Of a stretch of 64,000 bases of DNA, positions 42,282 to 53,524 are shown piece after piece. The DNA comes from Rhynchopus euleeides (Eukaryota; Euglenozoa; Diplonemea; Diplonemida; Diplonemidae). Position numbers and translations under genes: made by a program. The notes beneath the pieces were generated by a model that was given only the letters and a program-made list of their open reading frames with translations, ran no database searches and was not told the DNA's origin. Numbering within the stretch: position 1 is the first letter of the stretch; each line of letters starts with the position of its first letter. Location of the stretch: positions 496,001 through 560,000 of the forward strand of contig OY723284.1 of NCBI GenBank assembly GCA_963210315.1. The letters run 5' to 3'.

Positions 42282-44110
42282 TCAACGAGGCGGGCGCGCT
42301 GGTAAAAGTGTGGGTGGCATCGACACTGGTGGCAACTCCACGGGGTGTGTGGCCTGCGTCCCTCGCGTGTACGCGTCTGCGCGTTGGTCGTGGGTCGCAA
42401 CCCAGTGTGGAATCAGTCGTATCTGCTGGCGGCGCGCTGTTGTGTATATCTCCTGCAGCAGAAGGTTGCCTCGGTAGTTGGCGCAGTGGCCCTTCCGGAG
42501 CGCGAACACCAGGCCGAGGTTGTCTATGTGGCAGGTCACGCTTGCCTCCCTCACACGCTGCATCATGCGCACCCCCTGCCACACTGCATACGCTTCCTTC
42601 AGGAAGATGTTCGTGTCCGCGTCGCTCCCTTCGAACGCACCTTGGGACACTGACTCCCCTCCCGGTAACACGAGCACCGCCGCCCACGCCGTGGATGACG
42701 CGTCTGTCCAGAGCTCAATGGTCGGTGGCGGGTTCTGCGGCGTATACCACTCGTTGTCCTCGATGAGTCGTGTCCGCGCCACTGTCTCCGCCTGCACTGA
42801 CGGAGGTACTGCGACCCTGGAGTCCCATCGGGCGTTGTTCGAGTGAGTCTGCTTCGCGATGCGCCGCACGAAGGACAACACGGCTGGCATGTAACACATC
42901 GGTGTCCGCATCACATACGACTGCCAGACGAAAGACCCGAATACTCTGAACGCCCTGCGTGGTGTCGTGTGGCCGTTGACGACTTCCTTGTACTCTTCCC
43001 GTCCGAGGACTTTTTGCACCCAGGCTGTGTCCATGCGGAAACGGTGTCGCGTCAGGTCGAAGTGGATCCCGAACACTGTGAAGTCCTGCAGCGGCACGCC
43101 GTGTTGTGTGTCGTCGAAGTTCAGGGCGGCCCCCACCTTCTCGCAGCGGCTGATGAAGTCGGCGTACCTCGCCTGTGCCTCTGGTAGGGAGTCTCCGACA
43201 GCGATGAAGTTGTCAATCCAGACTATTCCGTGCTCTGGCGGGAGCAGCACGCGTGCGCTGCGGTTCGCGATTGCCGGGGAATGTGACCACCCCATGCACA
43301 TGACAGTCAGGAAGGTCTTCACGAATGTCTTTCTCTCCCCGCCTAGGCGCACTTCGAAGTAGCGTTGGATCTCCTTGTGTACGGGGAACTGGTAGAACCA
43401 GCTGCGTGCATCTGCCATCACCACCCAGCTCGCCGCGGCCACTCGCTGTGTCACCTCCGTGATGTCCTGCAAACGCATGTCCGGTGGGCGTGTCATCAGT
43501 GCGTTTAGCCGCCTTGCGTCGACGATGAAACGTTGGCCCCCAGACTTCTTGGACACGGTGAACGCTGGCAGCGTGAGGTACGGGTGTGCATCCGCCTCCG
43601 TCAGGACGCCATACTCAACCAAGGTGTCCAGGTGGTGCAACATGTGGCGTGATACCTTCCTCCCCGTTTTACGTAGTTCTTGGCGGGCCTCGGGAAGCAG
43701 TGCGTCAGCGAAAGCGGCTGGCTTGGTGATGAGGTCCAGGACCCCCGTCAGTTCACCCTCGCTGTCCAACCGTCGCAGTTCCTTGAGATTGAGGCGTGAG
43801 GTGCAGATCTCCGCGATGTAGTCCTCTTCCTCCGGCAGCTCCGTCTTCGCGTTGGCTGGCCGTATCACCTTCCCCCCCGTGCACACACCCAAGTCCTCCC
43901 CGTAGAGGTCCTCGACACCCGGACCGTACGACTCTGCGCTATCCACCTCGCTCCACGCTTCCTCATCACTGGGTGGAGGGTCGGACGTGGCTTCGTCGGA
44001 TGTGGCATCTTCGTAGTAGCGGCGCGCTGCGAACAGCCTCGTGGTCCCCGGGAAGTGGGTTGCTGTCAGGGGTTTTGGCTGTGTGCGCGTAGTCCCCCCT
44101 TGCTGTCGTT
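42282..44110 (-). CDS. Reverse transcriptase/RNase H region of the retroelement
   Basis: Order on the minus strand: a charged linker (EDATSDEATSDPPPSDEEAW), then RT motifs FTVSKKSGGQRFIVDARRLN, WVVMADARSWFYQFPV and the catalytic-site region IVWIDNFIAVGD, a connection segment, then an RNase H-like domain with IELWTDASSTAWAAVL, FLKEAYAVWQ and CHIDNLGLV. The C-terminus is Pro-rich. The open frame continues upstream across the recombinase gene to 45140, but that part is a shadow reading. RT and RNase H would copy the element's RNA. No integrase is present, consistent with use of the tyrosine recombinase. Confidence 0.8.
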
Positions 44111-44116
44111 TTTTCT

Positions 44117-45082
44117 TCACCACTCGATCTTCGCCGACACCTGTGCTGTCTCGCGCGCATGTGCGTTTTCCGCCGCTGATACGTAACGCATCACACCGTC
44201 GACCGTCGCGTGTCTCGAGAGGAGGCGCACCTCCTCCAGTGGAACGTTCTTCCGCGCAAGCTGTGTGAGTGCCCCCCTCCGCAGAGAGTGTGCCGTGAGC
44301 CCCCTCCGTGCCCGCTTGACGGCTTTTACCACGGTCCGGTAGGTGACGTCCGCCGGGAACAGTCTCGTCTCTCCTGCACTGCGCGCCCTGCGGAGGCGGT
44401 GTCGGAGGATACGGTGTAGGTCCTTCGGCAGGGAGATTCCTGTGATGTGACCCATGTGGAAAGGGTCCGCCTTCGACTGGGTCCAGCGCACGTATATCGG
44501 CTCGCTGCGCTTTTCCGATGTGACGTCCTTCACATCCAAACGCAGTGCGTCCGAAGCCCTTGCCGCACCCCCCCACATGATGCCGAGCAGCAGTTTCACG
44601 ATGGGACGTGGCTCCTTCGCTAGCGCCTCCCGGATGTTGTGGGCTGTTGCTGGTTCTGCTTGCTTCTGTGGTCGTAGTGCTCCTCCCCGCTTCAGCGCCC
44701 GCCTGTAGTCCGCCACAATTTGTCTTCCGTCGAGGGGGAACGCTGCGAAGCGTCTGAGTGCTGCTGCAAGGTTGTTGAGGTACTGGAGGGCGGACTGCAC
44801 TGATAGCCCGTCCTTCCGTTGCTTCGTGACCCACAGCACCGCCCCTTCGTCGTGTGGCAGTGTCCGCCTCTCCGCTTTCATCCACCCTTCCCGGAACTGC
44901 GAGTATCTGTCGTATGTGCGGCGGAGGGCCCCCCAGTATGTGGGTGCGAGGGCTTGGGACAGGGTGTGCTGTAGTTCCTGGCGAATGGTGGTTGCTTCCT
45001 CCGGGGTCACGCTCGTCTCGGTCTTGCGGGGGCGTCCTCTTGTTGACGGGGGGGCAGATGGTACTGCCTTCACATACACCAC
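44117..45082 (-). CDS. Tyrosine recombinase of the retroelement
   Basis: About 320 residues with the lambda-integrase-type layout: an N-terminal helical core-binding part (YWGALRRTYDRYSQF ... GLSVQSALQYLNNL), then the catalytic part with GIMWGGAARASDALRL (first Arg), HSLRRGALTQLARKN (His-x-x-Arg) and LLSRHATVDGVMRYV (final His and Tyr). It would integrate a circular DNA copy without target duplication. It lies between the gag-like and RT regions and overlaps an RT-frame reading. Confidence 0.85.
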   Translation of the reverse strand: MVYVKAVPSAPPSTRGRPRKTETSVTPEEATTIRQELQHTLSQALAPTYWGALRRTYDRYSQFREGWMKAERRTLPHDEGAVLWVTKQRKDGLSVQSALQYLNNLAAALRRFAAFPLDGRQIVADYRRALKRGGALRPQKQAEPATAHNIREALAKEPRPIVKLLLGIMWGGAARASDALRLDVKDVTSEKRSEPIYVRWTQSKADPFHMGHITGISLPKDLHRILRHRLRRARSAGETRLFPADVTYRTVVKAVKRARRGLTAHSLRRGALTQLARKNVPLEEVRLLSRHATVDGVMRYVSAAENAHARETAQVSAKIEW

Positions 45083-45136
45083 CGCGGCGGGGGGGAGGGT
45101 CGTGGCCCGCGGGCGTCCCCTGCTGGTGTCGGGAAG

Positions 45137-46200
45137 TCACTGTCGCTTGCCTTTCCCCCCCCGTCCTTTGTGGTGGCCCTTTCCCGAGTAGGGCGCGGGG
45201 CGGTCCTGCGTGTTACGCTCCTGCAGGAACCGCTCCTGAAACGCGGCCCGCCTCTCCTGCGTGTCGTCCTGCGTGGCCCGCCCCTCCCGGAGTAGGCGCC
45301 CGTGTGCCACCGCATCGTACTTCGCTGGGTCCATAATCTTCGCCTTTGCCAGGTAGAGGCGGGCGCCCGCTCGCCCCTTCAGGAGAAAGTGTGAGTTCAT
45401 AGCGACGATTGTCTTGTGAAGGGCCTCGATAAACCGGTCCGGATCGTCGTCGTCGCGGATCAGCCCCATTGTCTGAAACAGAGAGTCGAAGGCCTGGATG
45501 AGCTGGTGTTGCCAGTCCGGTGAACTCGGGGCATCGCTGAGCTCCGCCTGTCGGAAAACCCGGGATACCTCAGCTTTCACCAACCTGCGTCCGGGGGCAG
45601 TGGCGATCGACGATCCCCAGGTCGACACGATGTGGGCGGAGAAGTCAGCGGGCAGCTCGGCCTCCGTCCGCTGCAGCGCCTTCTGCAGAGTGGCGATCTG
45701 CTTCGCCTGCGTCTCCACGGTCTTCTTCAGCTCCTTCTGCTCCTTCTCCAGCCGGCCTGTCAACTTCAGCAGGTACTCCAGCGAGTTCGCCACGCGGAGA
45801 TCGGTGTTCGAGTCGGCGGGGTGGTGTGCGTCCCTGTGCTGGAGGCCCGTGCCACTCTGGCTGTCCGCCTCGCTGTACTCCCCGTCCTCGCCTAGCTCGC
45901 CCGCCCCTGCTGCCAGGTCCGCCGCGGTCTCCTCGTCGACCGCCTGCCGGACCCATGCGCACTCGGGGCACACCCAGCCCCTGTCCCCTGCGCCCTCGAG
46001 CCATTCGGGGACGATGTGCGCCGGGATGTGCTCTCTCATGCACGTCCTGACCGTGGTCCCACCGCAGTCGTGGCAGCTGAATGCGGTCCTGGCTGTGTGC
46101 GTTGTATTGCAGGTTTCGAATATGCACTCGGGGCGACGCTCTGCTGGCTCGTTGTCGGGGTGGGCGGGGTCGGGAACCTACAGGGTGTCCCAATCCAGAG
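45137..46200 (-). CDS. Gag-like region of the retroelement
   Basis: From the ATG at 46039 it reads 300 aa. A Cys/His-rich stretch precedes this ATG (CIFETCNTTH, CHDCGG), and WVCPECAWV follows, together resembling a zinc-binding domain. Then come an acidic linker, a coiled-coil segment (LTGRLEKEQKELKKTVETQA) and a helical middle part, ending in a basic Gly-rich tail (GKGHHKGRGGKGKRQ) suited to nucleic-acid binding. A gag-like role is inferred from position and composition. Confidence 0.6.
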
Positions 46201-46216
46201 TGGCCATCTTCTCTGT

Positions 46217-46490
46217 TACGCAGCTCGGCGTAGTTACTGTCCCTCTCTGTTTGTTACACGCAGCACGGCGTTGTTACTGTCCCTCTCTGTAAGATACACG
46301 CAGCTCGGCGTAGTTACTGTCCCTCTCTGTTTGTTACACGCAGCACGGCGTTGTTACTGTCCCTCTCTGTAAGATACACGCAGCTCGGCGTAGTTACTGT
46401 CCCTCTCTGTTTGTTACACGCAGCACGGCGTTGTTACTGCCCCTCTCTGTAAGATACACGCAGCTCGGCGTAGTTACTGTCCCTCTCTGA
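46217..46490. repeat. 80-bp tandem repeat upstream of the gag-like region
   Basis: Four units, with CAGCTCGGCGTAGTTACTGT at 46221, 46301, 46381 and 46461. Each unit is itself a diverged 40-bp dimer with a GTCCCTCTCTGT tail. A degenerate continuation runs to about 46600. It sits at the 5' side of the retroelement and may carry its promoter. Confidence 0.75.
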
Positions 46491-46600
46491 CCTCAAAATA
46501 CGCGCAGCTCGGCGTACTCCCTCAGCCCGTAGTTACGCACGGCGTAGTTACTGTCCCTCTCTCTTCAGAACAACCACGCAGCTCGGCGTACTCTGTCCGC

Positions 46601-46987
46601 TTCTGTCACTCTTGCCCCCCTCTTGATTCTCTCGCCTGCTTGATAGTTTGTTGCGTTGACGCTTCTACACACAAAACCCTGAACTGATCACACCCTGAGC
46701 CTGATGAAGGGTGGGGTTAGTGTATAGAGCACGTTTGGTTGCAGCTGTGGTGGGGCGCTTTCCGCTCACACGAGTGTGCTTAAAAAAAAGTGCGGAGCCC
46801 TGCAATCAAGACAACAAGCGATGGGATGGGGCACATGACCTTGCACGGGGGTGGGGGGCAGAAGAAACCAGACAAATGATTTGACCAACTGAATCGTGCT
46901 AGCTAAACTCCAGAAAGAAGTGTCTTTTTTTCGTTGAACGCAGCCAAATGAAGAGCGTAACCTGTTTTTTGGCGCACAAAGTGCTAG
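46601..46987. other. Spacer beside the retroelement
   Basis: No gene. It includes the TTGCGTTGACGCT stretch at about 46647 also found at 42226. Confidence 0.35.
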
Positions 46988-47145
46988 CACGAACATGATG
47001 ATGTTGGTCTTCTGGTTATGTCTAGTTTATTAGACTTACCTAGGGTACCCCGAGAGAATGTCACCCTCGGCCTCCGCTTGGGGGGTGACATTCTCACGAA
47101 CATGATGATGTTGCTCTTCTGCTTATGTCTAATTTATTCGACTTA
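46988..47145. repeat. 51-bp direct repeats bracketing a 56-bp hairpin
   Basis: CACGAACATGATGATGTTG ... TTATGTCTA(G/A)TTTATT at 46988-47038 and 47095-47145, offset 107 bp, about 92% alike. Between them GAGAATGTCACCC and GGGTGACATTCTC form a stem around CTCGGCCTCCGCTTGGGG. The layout resembles a small insertion with long target duplication, or two tandem units. Confidence 0.55.
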
Positions 47146-48285
47146 ACGTGTATGCAAGCAGGCTGGGGTTTCGGGCAGAAAAATGGCGAACATTGTCTGG
47201 AAACCCCGAAAAACCACCCAGAAATGGCCAGAACCCGGTTTTTGGTCCCATTTTCCACCCAGGAACACGTTTTTGGGCCTCTGTGAAAAATCGATATTTT
47301 TGGGATTTTTCGCGATTTTCGCCAACTACTCGCCAAGCCAAAAAATCGATTTTTGGCTGGGAAATGCAACAAATCAACGAATTAGGCCGTTTTAACCCCT
47401 TTCGTGCACTTTTTGGTCCCAGAAGGGTTTACGGGGTGTCCATAACGGCCCTTGGCACAAATCCTTTGGACCCAGACCGCAGCTTTGGGGGTCATTTTTT
47501 GGCGCGAATTTTTCGGATTTTCGTCCGGACCGGTACCGCATTTCAGGGGCAAAAATCTGATTTCCGAGGCCCGGGAATGCTCGCAGTGGCTTCAAATGGC
47601 CAAAAACGTTCAATTTACCCCTTCCCCAAAAAAAAATTCGAAAAGGGTCCCCCTATAAATCGCCGGATTAGGAAGGTTTTTTCCAACATATTTTTATATT
47701 TTTGAAAATATTTTTTACATGGTATGACAAAGGTCTTACAGGGGGGGGTCAAATAAACGTACTTAGTTGAATAGTAGTACTTAGCCGAATAGTAGTACTT
47801 ATTTTTTTGGGGCTCTGGGGCACGTTGGGCCGTTGAATAGTAGTACTTACTTTTCACCCTTTTTTTTTGGGGAAATTTTTCGTTTTTTTTGAGATTTTCT
47901 TTTTGGAGACACACAAATCTGCAAACTTTGGGGCAAGGAATGGGGACAACGGGGTCTATTGGTGCCACTTAGGGGAACCAGGGTGCACGGGGTCCGTAGA
48001 GGGGGGAAGTGACCTACGCTCAAAGATATGTCGTGACGAAGGGAATCGGGGCATCCCCCCTCAGACATATACGGACGGGAAACCAGCGAACCCGCAAACT
48101 CCTGCGGTCCAGAGGCATCAGAACCACTGCTGAAGACCGCAAACCCGGAAACCCGCAAACTCCTGGGGTCCAGAGGCGTCAAAATCACTGCTGAAGAGCG
48201 GCGCGCATTAAACGACTCCTCATCTACGGCGTCCGCAGTCCCTACCACCAACGAGAAGATGTGGACGGATGGCCCCAGACACACC
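47146..48285. other. Gene-free region with shared repeat segment
   Basis: 47480-47665 matches the repeat segments at 15530-15960 (CCGAGGCCCGGGAATG, AAAACGTTCAATT, TTCGAAAAGGGTCCCCC next to TA). 47737-47850 contains GGGGGGGGTCAAATA followed by repeated GAATAGTAGTACTTA words, a one-sided G-tract element. 48100-48185 holds a 50-bp direct repeat (CCCGCAAACTCCTG(C/G)GGTCCAGAGGC). Confidence 0.45.
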
Positions 48286-48533
48286 TCACCATAGATGTAG
48301 CCTTCGAGGACCAGCTGAGCCCACCCCCCACCCCCCGCAGCCCCCTTCCCTGACGTTGTTTGACATTCTCTCCTGTTGTGCAGCACTGATCAACACACGC
48401 CCGCAAACCCGCAATCCAACTGCCCAGATTTCACCATCCACCAACAGAGCCAATAGCTTCGGCTGGTGTCCGACATAATGATGACGTCCGATGCTTTCAT
48501 GTGCCTCCTGCTGATGGAATGCCTCCTGTTCAA

Positions 48534-48733
48534 NNNNNNNNNNNNNNNNNNNNNNNNNNNNNNNNNNNNNNNNNNNNNNNNNNNNNNNNNNNNNNNNNNN
48601 NNNNNNNNNNNNNNNNNNNNNNNNNNNNNNNNNNNNNNNNNNNNNNNNNNNNNNNNNNNNNNNNNNNNNNNNNNNNNNNNNNNNNNNNNNNNNNNNNNNN
48701 NNNNNNNNNNNNNNNNNNNNNNNNNNNNNNNNN
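48534..48733. other. Assembly gap, 200 N
   Basis: Exactly 200 undetermined bases, the usual placeholder for a gap of unknown size. It interrupts the B-box gene. Confidence 0.99.
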
Positions 48734-49428
48734 CCGGGCACCGAGATGCTTCCCGACACATCCTGGGAGAGGCGGTGCAGCGTCAGGGGACAGTCCGGCG
48801 GGACGGCGAGGGCTTCATGCAGGCGGCTCTCGACAGCTTCCCACTGCTGGATCTCACGCATCAGGTGCAGCATCTCGCGGGAGGCGAAGGCGTCGTGCTG
48901 CACCGCCTGCCACGCCACATCTTGGAGCGCGGCGATGCCACCGCGCGCCCCGTCCTCCGCTGTGCACAGAGCCTCCCTCTGGAAGAAATCGGATATGTTG
49001 TGCGCCTCGCCCGCAACGTTGTGCAGCCTGCAGCGGGTGTCGACAAGCAGGTCCGACACATCGACGCATTGCTGCCTGAGCAGCTCCTGCAGGGGTTCAA
49101 ACCTCTCCTGCACGCTGCGGACGTCGTGCTCGCTGTGCGGCCCCACGGCATGGCATTCGCCACAAAGGAGGGCGTCGCAGTCAGCACAGTGGAGCGAGAC
49201 GATACCTCCGGGATGTTCGCCGCATGCCCGGAGGAGTGCCTCAGAGGTGAGCTCGCGGAAGAGAGGGCGGTGCAGGCTGGCGAGTGCCGGCAGGGGGTGT
49301 GTGCGGGAGAAGCAGGGTTCGCCGCAGAGCATCACCTTGACGTCCCCCACGCTGCAGGCCTCGCAGCACCAGGAGGCGGCTGCGCTGCAGGCAATGCATG
49401 TGTTGGCGTGTTGCATTCGTTGGGCCAT
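48734..49428 (-). CDS. B-box zinc-finger coiled-coil protein, 3' part lost in gap
   Basis: ATG at 49428. The first 231 residues are readable before the gap. Residues about 11-45 carry a Cys-rich CIACSAAASWCCEACSVG ... CGEPC, like a B-box type 1. Residues about 69-103 are a B-box type 2 (CGEHPGG, LHCADCDALLCGECH, HSEHD). A helical coiled-coil follows (RFEPLQELLRQQCVDVSDLL ... MREIQQWEAVESRLHEAL). There is no RING domain before the B-boxes, so it is not a classical TRIM ligase; a scaffolding or microtubule-associated role is possible. Beyond the gap (48286-48533) one frame stays open, but the gap length is unknown, so I do not join it. Confidence 0.75.
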
Positions 49429-49484
49429 GCATGAGGTGTGGGGTGTGCGTGTGTGTGTGTGTGTGTGTGTGGGGGGGGGGGGTA
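49429..49484. repeat. (GT)n microsatellite and G run
   Basis: GT dinucleotides at about 49449-49470 followed by a run of G, next to the left end of the following element. Confidence 0.7.
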
Positions 49485-51012
49485 GGGGGGGTCATAAGCC
49501 CGTACAAAACCACATTTTTCAACATACCATCAGAACCGCCCTAATACCTGATCTGACCCGAAAATCCGACCCATACCCCCCCGGAAACCGTCTGGAGCCC
49601 ACTTGTGACACCTGATACGCACTTTTGTGATGATTTTTTGGGGTCCTAAAAAATGTACCTCAGTTTCGTACCTTGCCTTTGTACCTGAACCACTCCCGAC
49701 CGCAATATTTCGTTCTTTGCAAGGGAAGGGTGTCACTACGCTCACCCAGCACGCCGAGCAACACATGCCGCGTGCCCAGGGCCTCGCAGAGGTGTCAGAT
49801 GCTGCTGCAGAGGGGTACCTTGCTCGAAAGAAGCCCGCCAAACGGGAGGTGTGCGGGGTCCCGGCAGAGAGCGTTGTGGCAGACCTGCGTAAGAAGAAAA
49901 CGGCACACGACATCCGTGAGGCGACATTATTTCGGGCGCTCCGTCGGGCTGGGTACATAGGAGAGCGAGTGGGACGTGGTGACGACAGATATATGAGGTG
50001 GTGCATCAACTGCACGCACGTGCGGAAAGCGGCGTTCCTTGCTGGCCAAGAAAGATGTCACCTGCACTCCTACTCCTCCCACTCGTCCTGCTCCTACCCC
50101 CACACCAACTGATGTGGGCAGTGAGAGTGATGGCAGCTCCAGAGCAGCAGATGATCTCGGAAGCGATGAGCGGGTCAGCCGGGCAGACTACCCCAGTCTG
50201 TACCGGAAGTACGAAGCGTTGCGGGCCCGCCATCACCGCCTCCAGGAGAGGACCCGAGGGTTAAGAGTAGGGTTGTACAGCGCCAGGGGAGAGTATTGAG
50301 TATTCCCCTGGCGTTGAGACATCCCTGGCGATCTTGCGGTCGCACTGTGGGGGCTGAGTCGGCAGGCAGATGCCTATCCAATGACTTTGTTGAGTCCTCA
50401 CATGGTACACTCTCGTGCTGTCGAGACTGCGTGGTGTGCATATCCTGCGGGGCGCAAATTACACAGCACAAACATCACCAATTCGGCTCTCAGGGCGTAC
50501 AATATCCCAACCGTGCCTTCACAGGCTGAGATCGACGAAGCAAAGACATCTACGCGCTGCCCACTAATGCCGATGCAGCCTCGCAGGCGTACGAAGTACT
50601 CACAATGACCCATCCGCGATCGAAGTACTACACCCAGGAGGTGGCTGAACTCATTCCGCTGGCGCAACAACACAACATTCCCACGAATCAGGTCAAGAAA
50701 GACCTTGCCGAGGCACTGGGGAAGGCAACATGCGTGCCACCTGAGCCGGAACCACCGCAGAAAAGGCAAAGAACGAAATATTGCGGTCGGGAGTGGTTCA
50801 GGTACAAAGGCAAGGTACGAAACTGAGGTACATTTTTTAGGACCCCAAAAAATCATCACAAAAGTGCGTATCAGGTGTCACAAGTGGGCTCCAGACGGTT
50901 TCCGGGGGGGTATGGGTCGGATTTTCGGGTCAGATCAGGTATTAGGGCGGTTCTGATGGTATGTTGAAATTTTTGGTATTTGTACGTTTTTAGGGGGGCT
51001 TATGACCCCCCC
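49485..51012. mobile_element. TA-flanked G-tract element with about 240-bp arms
   Basis: 1,528 bp with TA on both sides (49483-49484 and 51013-51014), tips GGGGGGGTCATAAGCC and their inverse, and inverted arms reaching about 49730 and 50765. The interior is unique. One frame (49627-50112) gives about 130 residues ending in a Ser/His-rich stretch and includes LARKKPAKREVCGVPAESV. Another (50605-50826) gives a short basic peptide. None is recognised, and the arms supply part of the second, so coding capacity is doubtful. Confidence 0.75.
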
Positions 51013-52424
51013 TAGGGGGGGGGGGGGGGTTTAGGGTCCGTCGTATTACCTCACAGAGAGGGTGTCTTCACACTGCGGACGGGGATGTGGGGTGACAAGA
51101 CAGGTGGGTTCGCCCCTACTGCCTCCCCTTCTGCTCAGCAGCAGGCGCCGTTCGGAGCGCGGTGAGGCTTCTGCATAGGGCAACGGGGGGGTGCAGGGGC
51201 GGGATGAAATCCTGCTGGGCGGGGTGGCGTGGCGTGGCGTGGTGTGGTGTGGTGTGGGGGAGTCTTGCTCGGTGAGGATACAAAGGAGATAGGGGGAGGG
51301 GGAGGTCAGTTCATCCAGGTCTGCTTGTAGTTTCAGTTCGCGTGCGGAGGGGCTGGAGCGGGGAACAAAGAGACACAAATCCTGCTGCGAGTTGTGCGGT
51401 GTTTCCCCCCCCCCCCCTCCTTCTAACCTTGCGTGTTGCAAGTAGGCATGTAGCTTGGGGGGTCCAGCTGGTCTCGAGACCAGCAGTTGCCTATGTTGCT
51501 GGTCTGGGGGAAAAACTGTCGGTGGCAAACAGGCCTGACTACTTTTATGAGCGCGCGAACAAAGCACGCGACAGTTTTCACACCCGCACACTCCCCGCCG
51601 CGCTGTGCGTGTCAGGAAGGCAGGCGGGTGGGACTCCTCCAGCAACCCTGCACCCGATGGCGCCCGCTTCCCTCTTCCGCACCCTCGGGCTTGCGGCATC
51701 TGCACGGGCACCCCTGTGCAGGCTGATGAACAAAATGGGGGTCCGGAAGCGCGCACGTTCGCTGCTGTGGTGCGCAGAGTGAGGTGCTACGGTGCTATAT
51801 GTATACACATCACCCCTCACCCCCCCCGCCCAAAACAAGACACCGGAAAACACTGGCCTGTCCGTTTTCTTCACTCGCTTACGACGGGTGGGTCATGAAA
51901 ATGAGGGCGTGGTGGCCCTGCGGTTGTTAGATTTGTTGTGGTGTGTGACCCTTCAGATATGTCCGCCTGTCTGAAGTGCAGGAAGAAATTGCCCCCACTG
52001 CTACCTTTTCCGATATGAACGCTTTCCGTGAGCACGGCGCGCTTGTCACAGAAAAGCGTAGCGACCGCTTCCTTCTTCCTTGATGATGCGTTGACGCTTC
52101 CACCACCCTAGCCTGCTGCTTTGATGTGGGTGTGGAGCACATGTGAACACGAGATAGCAAGACACACTGAAAAGAAGCAGGTCGTCGGAAGCACTCCTAC
52201 ACTTTTACGCATCATGCATGTGCTTAAAAAAAAGATGGTAGGTCACGAGCAGGGCTGTTCCTAACTGGGGGGCTTGTTCCCCACTTTCAGGATTCTGAAC
52301 TTTTTTTCTAAGAATTTTTGACAGCGTACGTCTCGGACTCAAGTCCTTCGAATCCCATCAGGTCGGGGTCCAACCACTCCAGTCGCCTCTGAGGACGCAG
52401 CCAACTCGCACAGAATCTGTACGC

Positions 52425-52512
52425 CCACACGAACAGATGTTCGCTACCATGGCCTCCGGCGGCTGGGGGGCTCCGCCCCCCAGACCCCCCATGTAGGGTG
52501 TGCCCGTCCATC
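52425..52512. repeat. Single end of the GC-hairpin family
   Basis: CGAACAGATGTTCG, CGGCGGCTGGGGGGC and its hairpin partner, then CAGACCCCCC and GTGTGCCCGTC. Matches the ends of 6834-7309. Confidence 0.7.
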
Positions 52513-53524
52513 TATCTCACTTCCCCGGGTACAGTGCAGCGTAGGAGGTCAGCGCCGCATCCATGAAGCGCTTCTTCGAAGCCTGACTGACATCGGACAG
52601 GAGGTCGGACTTCCCCACCTGGGAGGTACACTTGCCGCGTTCGCGACATGTGTGACACGCGACACGCTACCTGAAACGTGAGTGTGCCTTGCTAACACGG
52701 GCATTTCAACGGTCTGCCGACGACCGTTCCCCAAACCAGTAAACCAGCAGTTTTGGAAAATCAGAGAGATCACCCTACTGCGCTGAATATGGTGCGCACC
52801 ACTGCAAAAATCCCCAGGAGCTTTTGGGCTTTCAGACCTGAAGGGCCAGCAGGTGGGTGGCGTCGGGGAGTGGCAGCTTTGTAACTGTCCTCCAGCTGCT
52901 GGCATGCCCAGCCCTGCGAGAGTGCCAAGGTGGATTGAGTCCCTGCGGAGCACAACCCCCGATGAGAACGAGTGCCAGATGATCCTCATTCATTTTCAGC
53001 TGTCACGCGCATGAGGGGCACTCTCTGCCGCAAGCATCTCTGGGCATCACTCGAGAGCTGTCACATGATGACGCGGAGAGAAATCAGAGAAAAAGTCCCG
53101 CCTGACGGGCACGCGCCTGGAAACTGTGGGGGGGCGAGCAAAAAATCCCTTGTATAAAGTCTTAGAAAAACCCTGGTTCCCCGACCCAAACAACCTGGAA
53201 AAAGGGCTCGTTCCCCGCCCAGGCCTGGTCACGAGAAAAGAGAGGTTTTGGTAAAAACACGGGGGAATTAGTTCCCTCAAGGCATGGCACATGCAGGGCT
53301 TCCGCTGCAGAAAAGTGTCACTGCGCTTTGTTCGGCACTTTTTGCTTTGGTTTCTTTTTTGCGTTGACGCTTCCACACTCACACTCCTGCTGATGATGGT
53401 GTCGTGAGTGAGGAGCACAAGGGCACGAACAAGCACGCGACACTTTCCGCCCACATCGAAGTGTGCTGAACACACCGCGAATGGCGAAAAATCGTACTCC
53501 TTTCGCTTTATTATAGACACCCTG

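Larger units (their letters stand above)
42100..46600 (-). mobile_element. Tyrosine-recombinase retroelement, VIPER/TATE-like gene order
   Basis: On the minus strand: a gag-like region with zinc-binding cysteines and coiled coil (about 46200-45137), a tyrosine recombinase (45082-44117), and reverse transcriptase with RNase H (about 44110-42282). Gag, recombinase, RT/RNase H is the order described for VIPER/TATE elements of trypanosomatids. DIRS and Ngaro place the recombinase last. The 5' side carries an 80-bp tandem repeat (46217-46490). A shared TTGCGTTGACGCT stretch lies at both flanks (about 42226 and 46647) and might be a terminal or target repeat. The coding regions look largely whole, with few breaks, so it appears fairly young. 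Confidence 0.75.

Noticed and set aside
44118-45140. N-terminal 340 residues of the 952-codon frame covering the RT
   Set aside because: This part overlaps the recombinase gene in another frame and is Pro/Arg/Thr-rich without domains. The RT protein proper starts near 44110.
46217-46490. Regularly spaced repeats resembling a CRISPR array
   Set aside because: The units are contiguous 80-bp tandem copies without unique spacers, and the genome is eukaryotic.
49627-50299. Small overlapping frames inside the TA-flanked element
   Set aside because: Short, partly made by the inverted arms, and without a transposase motif. Noted under the element but not called as genes.
52320-52390. TCCTTCGAATCCC looks like a tRNA T-arm
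   Set aside because: No anticodon arm, D-arm or acceptor stem could be fitted around it.
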